NCBI RefSeq assembly: GCF_030651745.1
Contig: NZ_JAUSCC010000147.1
Location: 1-59,110, forward strand
DNA: 59,110 nucleotides
DNA from: Methylophaga sp.
GTDB lineage: Bacteria > Pseudomonadota > Gammaproteobacteria > Nitrosococcales > Methylophagaceae
Direction of reading: 5' to 3'
Shown: in pieces, positions 53,109 through 59,110 of the stretch
Layout of the letters: each line of letters starts with the position of its first letter
Numbering within the stretch: the stretch's first letter is position 1
The notes under the pieces: generated by a model
What the model was told of the DNA's origin: nothing
Databases searched by the model: none
The model's input: only the letters and a program-made list of their open reading frames with translations
Made by a program: the position numbers and the translations under genes

Positions 53109-54704
53109 ATGAAGACCAGCTTTCGTCAATCCATGTCAGGCTTACATACCTGGACCGGGCTGCTATTTGCCTGGTTGCTCTATTTTATGTTTATTACCGG
53201 TACAGCCGGTTATTTCGATACAGAAATTGATCGCTGGATGCAGCCAGAATTGCCTGTTGCCGTTCTGAATACCGATACCGGCGAATTTATCAGTCAGGCA
53301 CAAGATTTTCTAAGCAACAATGGCTTGCCAGCAGACAGATGGCTGATTGTCAGAGCACTTGACCGTAACGATCCCTTTCCCAGAGTGTTATGGCAGCAGG
53401 ATGGTGCCATTCATGGCGGAATGTTCAGTCCTGAAGACAATACTTTGCTCACCGCCAGAGATACCGGCGGCGGTCAGCTGCTATACCAGATGCATTGGCG
53501 TTTGCATTATATGTCACGCAACATCAGCGATATTGTGGTCGGCATCGCAACCATGTTTCTGTTGTTGGCACTGATTACCGGCATCATTATTCATAAAAAA
53601 ATCTTTAAGGACTTTTTCACCTTTCGTCCGGCCAAAGGATCCCGCTCCTGGCTGGATCTGCATAATCTGAGCAGTGTGCTGTCACTGCCTTTTCAACTGA
53701 TGATTACCTATTCTGGTCTGGTGTTTATGATGTTGGCTTATGTACCGGTGATTATCTCGGCGCATTATGGTTTTGCAGACGATGCACGCCAGCAATTCAA
53801 TCAGGAGGTTTTTAGTTCTGCGGCAGAGGTGAGTTCAAGTGGTCAAAAGGCTGAACTTACCGAGCTAAGTAAATTAGTAACCACGGCCGAAACAGTATTG
53901 GGCAAAGACCAGATTAGGCTGGTAGATATCCGAAATCCCGGTGACCAGCATGCAAGAGTCATCATCTCTGACAGCCATGCGTCCGGCCCCTTGCGCAGCA
54001 GTAATCGATTAATATTTGATGGGGTCACCGGTGAGCAACTGGAAATACGCCATGCTTATGAGACAAATGTAAAAGCTACCCGTGACGTTTTATTGGGCTT
54101 GCATGAAGGTCTGTTTGCAGGCCCATTACTACGCTGGTTGTATTTCTTTTCTGGTCTGCTGGGCGCAATGATGATTGCGACGGGCTTGGTTCTCTGGGCA
54201 AAAAAACGCCGTCAGAAGTTTGAAAAACAACGAGATACTGAACATCTTGGTCTGAAACTGGTTGAAAGACTCAATGTGGCCACCATCGTTGGTTTGCCGA
54301 TCGCTATTGCCTGCTACTTTCTGGCCAATCGCTTACTCCCTGTCGAATTAGCTCAACGCGCTGACTGGGAAGCACATGTCATGTTTATAAGCTGGTCTTT
54401 GATGTTTGTTTATGCAGCCTGTCGCCCCATACATGCCGTTTGGCGCGGTCAGCTTTATCTTGCCACCAGCTTGTTTATCGCTGTGCCGCTGGTCAACATG
54501 ATCACCTCTGACCGTCATTTAATTCACAGTTTGCAGGCTGGAGACTGGGTATTGGCTGGCTTTGATCTGACTATGTTGGGACTAAGCCTGGTTTTTGCGA
54601 TTGCGGCACAACGCGTAAAAAACAACCATAAAGAGAAGCTTATATCAACCCCAACCCCAACCAGACCTCTCCGATCCCGTTTGCTCAAAGACAATATTCA
54701 ATGA
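53109..54704 (+). CDS. PepSY-associated TM-helix protein (PiuB-like)
   Basis: 531 residues, four or five membrane helices and a PepSY-like periplasmic domain. Family marks: LHTWTGLLFAWLLYFMFITG, MHWRLHYMSRNISDIVVGI, WLDLHNLSSVLSLPFQLMI and GLHEGLFAGPLLRWLYFFSG. Such proteins resemble FsrB/PiuB-type ferric-siderophore reductases or permeases; the His residues in helices could hold heme. Overlaps the DUF3325 gene by 4 bases. Confidence 0.88.
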   Translation: MKTSFRQSMSGLHTWTGLLFAWLLYFMFITGTAGYFDTEIDRWMQPELPVAVLNTDTGEFISQAQDFLSNNGLPADRWLIVRALDRNDPFPRVLWQQDGAIHGGMFSPEDNTLLTARDTGGGQLLYQMHWRLHYMSRNISDIVVGIATMFLLLALITGIIIHKKIFKDFFTFRPAKGSRSWLDLHNLSSVLSLPFQLMITYSGLVFMMLAYVPVIISAHYGFADDARQQFNQEVFSSAAEVSSSGQKAELTELSKLVTTAETVLGKDQIRLVDIRNPGDQHARVIISDSHASGPLRSSNRLIFDGVTGEQLEIRHAYETNVKATRDVLLGLHEGLFAGPLLRWLYFFSGLLGAMMIATGLVLWAKKRRQKFEKQRDTEHLGLKLVERLNVATIVGLPIAIACYFLANRLLPVELAQRADWEAHVMFISWSLMFVYAACRPIHAVWRGQLYLATSLFIAVPLVNMITSDRHLIHSLQAGDWVLAGFDLTMLGLSLVFAIAAQRVKNNHKEKLISTPTPTRPLRSRLLKDNIQ

Positions 54705-55054
54705 CAACACTGCTTGCGACCCTAAGCGCAATATCGTTAGCCTTTGCCGGAATGACCCGTCTGGCAATGAATATGGACCGTCATTATCGTCAATTACCAA
54801 AACAACATTCTCAACGCATGAAATGGCGTTCACTCTCTCCGCTTATTGCCAGCCTATTGCTTTCGGCTTCACTTATTGCCGCCATTATCAGTCAGGGAGT
54901 GGGTAACGGCTTGGTGTTATGGTTTGGCATCCTGACAATAACCACATTCGCTCTTGCGATGTTGTTCACTTACAGACCTGAAACAGTCATCACGCTTGGC
55001 TGGTCGGCTGTGCTGGTTGGCAGTATCACCATGATTCTTTTTTTAATTGGGTGA
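54701..55054 (+). CDS. DUF3325 membrane protein
   Basis: 117 residues, four short membrane segments; opening LATLSAISLAFAGMTRLAMNMDRHY fits DUF3325. It completes the DUF3649-PepSY-DUF3325 cassette seen near TonB receptors and begins with an ATGA overlap. Function unknown. Confidence 0.78.
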   Translation: MTTLLATLSAISLAFAGMTRLAMNMDRHYRQLPKQHSQRMKWRSLSPLIASLLLSASLIAAIISQGVGNGLVLWFGILTITTFALAMLFTYRPETVITLGWSAVLVGSITMILFLIG

Positions 55055-55105
55055 TATCTCTGCAGAGGAGATGTAGCTTTCCATTCCAGCGAATGGCATG
55101 CCGGT

Positions 55106-56467
55106 TTATTTAATCCAGATTTGCTTGGCATTCACAAACTCACGAATTCCATGCGGTCCCAGTTCCCGGCCATAACCTGAACCTTTGATGCCTCCGCTAG
55201 GTAATCTCGGATCAGTTTTGACAATGCCGTTAATCGCGACCTGTCCAGACTGAAGTTGCATGGCTAAATGTTGAGCCAACTCGCTATTTTTAGTCCAGAC
55301 ACTGGCTCCCAGCCCATATTCGGTGTCATTGGCCATCTCCAGTGCATGTTCGTGATCTTCTGCTTTAATAACGGCCATAATCGGGCCAAAGGTTTCTTCA
55401 CGAAATGCACACATCGTCGGTGTCACCCCGGTCAATAAGGTCACTGGATAAAAAAAACCTTTGGTATCAGGCAATTCACCACCCAATAAACATTTGGCAC
55501 CTGCGGCGACGGTATCTTCAACCTGTCGGTGCAAATTCAATTGCAGATCTTTACGGGCAATGGGGCCGATATCGGTATTGGGCTGCAATGGGTCACCCAG
55601 TTGCAATTTGCTCAGCCGAGTTTTAAGCAGCTCCACAAAATGATCGTAAATTTCAGCCTCGACAATAATGCGTTTGGCGGCAATACAGGATTGACCGGCA
55701 TTAATGACGCGGGACAGACAAACTACATCAGCTGCCGTTTCCAGATCGGCATCTGCGAGAATAATACTGGGATCGGAGCCACCCAGCTCTAACACGCAAG
55801 GCTTGATTTCACTGCCTGCCAGTTCTGCGACTTTCCTGCCCGCCCCACCGGAACCGGTAAACGAAATAGCCATAATGCGTGGATCCCGAATTGCTAATTC
55901 GACCTCTGGGGTTTCCAGGGGCAGATTTACCATAATATTTTCCGGTGCACCGGCTTTGACAAAGGCATTGGCAATGGCTTGGGCTGTTTGTGGCACATGC
56001 GGATCATGCTTCATCACACAGGTATTCCCCGCCATCAACGCTGGTGCCAGATACCGAAAAGCCAGCCACAGCGGCGCATTCCACGGCAGAATGCCAAGCA
56101 ATGTGCCTAATGGCTGATAGCAGACATAACTAAGTGACGCATCTGATTCGATGGTTTCTCGGCTCAAAAATTTTTCGGCATTATCTGCATAAAATTCCGC
56201 ACAAAAAGCGGCTTTTTCAACTTCGGGCACACCTTCTTTAATCGGCTTACCCATTTCCAATGCCATCAATTGTGCCAAATCATGTTTTTCAGCACGTAAT
56301 TGTTTGGCTACAGCATGTAATACCTCGCCACGCTCAATAAAACTACGGTCACTCCAATCGGCAAAAGCTGTGTTGGCTTCACCGATACGGGCATACATTT
56401 CATTTTTAGTGAGGCAGGGAAAACTATCGATTTTTTCACCGGTATACGGATTGGTTGTGGTTAACAT
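55106..56467 (-). CDS. doeC: NAD(P)-dependent semialdehyde dehydrogenase, ectoine catabolism
   Basis: 453 residues, an aldehyde dehydrogenase: catalytic Glu in LELGGSDPSI, Cys in NAGQSCIAAKRI, and SFTGSGGAGRKVAELAG. By sequence it is like succinate-semialdehyde dehydrogenases; placed after doeA/doeD genes it is best read as the aspartate-semialdehyde dehydrogenase of ectoine breakdown (DoeC). GAGG lies six bases ahead of the ATG. It follows doeA after 15 bases on the minus strand. Confidence 0.85.
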   Translation of the reverse strand: MLTTTNPYTGEKIDSFPCLTKNEMYARIGEANTAFADWSDRSFIERGEVLHAVAKQLRAEKHDLAQLMALEMGKPIKEGVPEVEKAAFCAEFYADNAEKFLSRETIESDASLSYVCYQPLGTLLGILPWNAPLWLAFRYLAPALMAGNTCVMKHDPHVPQTAQAIANAFVKAGAPENIMVNLPLETPEVELAIRDPRIMAISFTGSGGAGRKVAELAGSEIKPCVLELGGSDPSIILADADLETAADVVCLSRVINAGQSCIAAKRIIVEAEIYDHFVELLKTRLSKLQLGDPLQPNTDIGPIARKDLQLNLHRQVEDTVAAGAKCLLGGELPDTKGFFYPVTLLTGVTPTMCAFREETFGPIMAVIKAEDHEHALEMANDTEYGLGASVWTKNSELAQHLAMQLQSGQVAINGIVKTDPRLPSGGIKGSGYGRELGPHGIREFVNAKQIWIK

Positions 56468-56482
56468 GAGAACCTCTATAGA

Positions 56483-57742
56483 TTAACTGACGGAATTCTG
56501 GGCGCGCTCGATTTGCTTGTCGGCTTTCGCTTCGCTTTTAGGATTTTTATCCACTGAGATGAGCTTTTGTTTGCCCTGATCGGCTTTCACTACAAAATCC
56601 CGGTCCATAGTGAAAAACGACTCGCAACCATCTTCGGTAATGTGGATGGTGTCAGAAATCCCGCATGTTTTATCGCCATCAACTCCCCACATCCATGGAA
56701 TGATATGGAAGGTCATACCCGGTTTAAGTACGGCTGATTCACCTTGCTTGAGACTAACGATATAGCCTTCATCCCAGCTGGGTGGAAAGGCGATGCCAAT
56801 TGAGTAACCAGAACGCGTCACCAGCCGCGCACCGATATCATTTTTGGTAATGATATTGCGGATCATATTGTCGGCATCTGATACCGTCATACCCGGTTGG
56901 AAATTGCTATGCACTGCATCCAAGGCCATTTTCATAATTTCCTGAGCCTTGTACATCGATGGACTGAGTGCTCCGAGAACGACGGTACGCATCATCGCTG
57001 TGTGATAACGACGATAGCAACCACCGACTTCCAGAAACACATGTTCGCCGGGTTGTACAATTCGCCCTTCCCAGGTGGCATGACCAATCATAGTTCGTGG
57101 GCCGGAAGTCACATAAGGCATGACGGCCGGTGGCTCACCACCAGCACGAAACATCGCTGCGCTTATTGCAGCGCCGATTTCATTCTCTGTGGCATCTGCC
57201 TGCACAGCATCAATACCGGCTTGCATGCCGGCTTCAGTCGCTCTGGCAGCATTTTGCATCAAGGCAATTTCCATTGATGACTTACAGACTCGACCTTCTT
57301 CAACGATGCCAAAACAATCCAGCAATTTACCGTCAGTCAATGTGTTATGAATGCAATCCTGATGATAAGCCGGAAAGAAATAACTGTTACGTTCATAACC
57401 AATACGCTTTTTATCCAGACCGAATTCACGCAGTGCATCAACCAGCATCTGGATGGCATCACCTGTGTCTGGATAGGGTCGGGTGATTTCCACCCAGGTG
57501 CGATGAATCACATTGGACTCTTCCAGCTTGCGGGTGATCATGAAGGGTTCAGCTTCCAGCGGCACTACCAGCGCCTGAAAGAACGAATAGCCGGTGGTTT
57601 GATAATCTGTCAGATACATAATGTTTTCTGGATCAGAAATCACCACCGCATCCATATGCCGTTCGGCAATACGCTCACGCAATTCGCCAAGTCGTCGTTC
57701 ATATTCTTCAAACGGGAAAGTCATATCATCACGATGTCTCAT
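56483..57742 (-). CDS. doeA: ectoine hydrolase DoeA (M24 peptidase fold)
   Basis: 419 residues. Opens the ectoine ring to N-acetyl-diaminobutyrate. Creatinase-type N-terminal domain (~10-150) and pita-bread C-terminal domain. Typical M24 metal ligands are replaced: HVFLEVGG has Glu238 where Asp is usual, and YHTAMMRT has Thr248, matching metal-free ectoine hydrolases. Other marks: MYLTDYQTTGYSFFQALVVP, SGPRTMIGHATWEGR. The start overlaps the doeD stop (ATGA); an ATG six codons later (57724) is an alternative. Confidence 0.87.
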   Translation of the reverse strand: MRHRDDMTFPFEEYERRLGELRERIAERHMDAVVISDPENIMYLTDYQTTGYSFFQALVVPLEAEPFMITRKLEESNVIHRTWVEITRPYPDTGDAIQMLVDALREFGLDKKRIGYERNSYFFPAYHQDCIHNTLTDGKLLDCFGIVEEGRVCKSSMEIALMQNAARATEAGMQAGIDAVQADATENEIGAAISAAMFRAGGEPPAVMPYVTSGPRTMIGHATWEGRIVQPGEHVFLEVGGCYRRYHTAMMRTVVLGALSPSMYKAQEIMKMALDAVHSNFQPGMTVSDADNMIRNIITKNDIGARLVTRSGYSIGIAFPPSWDEGYIVSLKQGESAVLKPGMTFHIIPWMWGVDGDKTCGISDTIHITEDGCESFFTMDRDFVVKADQGKQKLISVDKNPKSEAKADKQIERAQNSVS

Positions 57743-59019
57743 GCAGCTTCCTCCATTTGCATGACCTTATCAGTCACTTCGACCAGAATATCCAAACCTT
57801 CCTGCAAGTCAGACAGTGGCGTGGTCAGTGGTGGTATCAATTTGACCACTCGCCCTCCGGTACCGCAGCTGGCAATCATTAATCCGGCATCAAAACACTG
57901 ATTCACAATGGCTTTGGCTCTATCGCCATTGCCAACATCCAGTCCCAGAATCATGCCTTTACCGGTGATGTTCACTTCCGAATGGCGTTCAGCCAGCGGA
58001 GCTAATGCTTCAGCCATTAAATGGCCATTCTCACGGACTTCTTTCATCAACTCATCGTCATCAAAGTAAGTCAGTGCCTGATCGCCAGCGACAAATGAAA
58101 TGTCCTGACCGCGGAAAGTGCCAGTGTGCTCGCCAGCTGACCAGTGTTTATCTATTTCCGGTTTCACCAGATTCATCGCCATCGGGGTTCCCATACCGCC
58201 AATGCCTTTGGCAAGACAGATAATGTCCGGATCTATTCCCAGATCATCGAAGCTGAAGAACGAACCGGTACGGCCGACACCAACTTGAATATCATCGATG
58301 ATCATTAATGCCCCCACTTCTTTTGCCAATTTTTCCAATTCTTGTAGCCATTCTTTTGAGGCGACTTTAACGCCACCTTCGGCTTGAATGGTTTCCAGCA
58401 GAAATGCGGCCGGCGGAGCGATGCCACTGGAACTGTCGGCATAGATTGCTCGTAACTGTTTAATGCTTTTCATGCCACAGCCCAATGAACAGTCAGGGCA
58501 AGTGGTTTCGCAGCCAAAGGCAAAATGTTTGACATGATTTAATGGCACACCGGCCGCATTACGGAAATATTGATTGGCGGTAGCACTTAAAGCACCCAAG
58601 GTCATGCCATGAAAACCATGACTGAAGGCAACGATATCCTGACGTCCGGTCACCCGTCTGGCCAGTTTCATTGCGGCTTCAACAGCATTGGTGCCGGTCG
58701 GCCCCATAAACTGCATTTTATGCGGCATATTGCGTGGTTTGAGTATGGTATCGGTGAAGTGCTGCATAAACTGCCGTTTGGCGGTGGTATGCATATCAAG
58801 GCTGTGCGTTACGCCATTAGATTGAATGTAATCCACCACGGCTTTGGTCATACGCTGATTGTTATGGCCGAAATTCAATACACCGGCACCGGCAAAGAAA
58901 TCGATATATTGCTTGCCGTTTTCATCGGTCTGCCTTGCATTGATCGCAGTATCAAACACTACCGGATATACCCGGCAATAGGCGCGGATCGCAGACTCTC
59001 TTTCTTCAAATATGCTCAT
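57739..59019 (-). CDS. doeD: diaminobutyrate-type aminotransferase (DoeD/EctB-like)
   Basis: 426 residues, class III PLP aminotransferase. EctB-like sequence: FFAGAGVLNFGHNN, GPTGTNAVEAAMKLAR, IIDDIQVGVGRTG (PLP Asp) and Lys271 in CLAKGIGGMGTP. In the ectoine-degradation operon it would convert L-2,4-diaminobutyrate to aspartate semialdehyde. A four-cysteine cluster (Cys170, 174, 177, 181) follows the substrate-binding region. GGAG lies 7-10 bases upstream of the ATG. The acetyl-diaminobutyrate deacetylase (doeB) is not in this window. Confidence 0.82.
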   Translation of the reverse strand: MSIFEERESAIRAYCRVYPVVFDTAINARQTDENGKQYIDFFAGAGVLNFGHNNQRMTKAVVDYIQSNGVTHSLDMHTTAKRQFMQHFTDTILKPRNMPHKMQFMGPTGTNAVEAAMKLARRVTGRQDIVAFSHGFHGMTLGALSATANQYFRNAAGVPLNHVKHFAFGCETTCPDCSLGCGMKSIKQLRAIYADSSSGIAPPAAFLLETIQAEGGVKVASKEWLQELEKLAKEVGALMIIDDIQVGVGRTGSFFSFDDLGIDPDIICLAKGIGGMGTPMAMNLVKPEIDKHWSAGEHTGTFRGQDISFVAGDQALTYFDDDELMKEVRENGHLMAEALAPLAERHSEVNITGKGMILGLDVGNGDRAKAIVNQCFDAGLMIASCGTGGRVVKLIPPLTTPLSDLQEGLDILVEVTDKVMQMEEAA

Positions 59020-59053
59020 TTAATTCTCCTCTTGAACACGTCACTGGGACGAT

Positions 59054-59110
59054 TTAGGGCAGTTCCTCCGGAACAGGTACGCCAACTCCAACCAGGCGTG
59101 AAAACAATCG
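59054..59110 (-). CDS. 3' end of an upstream gene, unidentified
   Basis: On the minus strand an open frame enters from the right edge and ends in TAA at 59054-59056, giving 18 residues ending VGVGVPVPEELP. It is 34 bases before the doeD start, compatible with the same operon. Too short to name; doeB or a regulator would be the expected neighbours. Confidence 0.4.
   Translation of the reverse strand, partial: RLFSRLVGVGVPVPEELP

Overview
The window reads as ordinary chromosome of a marine or halotolerant gammaproteobacterium. Order and content support this: SRP RNA, dnaX, ybaB and recR together; aat/bpt/infA; dsbB; roxA; csiV; pqiABC; and an ectoine-degradation operon. Methylophaga or a relative is a reasonable guess, but nothing in the window settles the genus. 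No tRNA, rRNA operon, CRISPR array, prophage, integrase or insertion sequence was seen.

Positions 1-12 kb are housekeeping. The 3' part of the 4.5S SRP RNA is followed by dnaX (with an E. coli-type -1 frameshift site), ybaB, recR, an EAL-like/HDOD signalling protein, the N-end-rule transferases aat and bpt, infA, dsbB and a YbeL-like protein. A minus-strand operon follows (qmcA, nfeD-like, histidine phosphatase, roxA). Then come csiV and a purine pair (methylthioinosine/methylthioadenosine phosphorylase and hypoxanthine phosphoribosyltransferase) that fits methylthioadenosine salvage.

Positions 12-26 kb hold a BtuF/D/C-type importer, trhO, ggt, tatD, an encapsulin-type ferritin with no encapsulin in view, a MoxR-DUF58-transglutaminase operon and tcdA. 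A yybP-ykoY-type manganese riboswitch sits in front of an UPF0016 manganese exporter. Its variable arm is a perfect 23-bp hairpin related in sequence to a second palindrome at 19.34 kb.

Positions 26-44 kb are a mixed accessory stretch: a BigR/YgaV-like two-cysteine ArsR repressor, a PAS-GGDEF cyclase, dbpA, a His/Tyr-rich secreted protein, a YbiO-like MscS channel, a periplasmic phosphatase, a TonB-dependent receptor and an MFS transporter. It ends in an ECF42-type sigma factor with a set of NTF2-like, YCII (DGPF) and PhnB-like genes. A TGTCGA-N16-CGAC promoter-like site and a terminator-like hairpin lie exactly at the boundary between the sigma gene and its presumed targets.

Positions 44-59 kb contain pqiABC (envelope lipid transport) and an iron-uptake locus: a sigma-70 promoter overlapped by a Fur box, then fecI, fecR, an STN-type TonB receptor, DUF3649, PepSY and DUF3325 membrane proteins. 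A minus-strand ectoine catabolic operon (aminotransferase, ectoine hydrolase, semialdehyde dehydrogenase) continues past the right edge; no doeB deacetylase lies inside the window. All family assignments come from reading motifs and remembered sequence patterns, not from searches.
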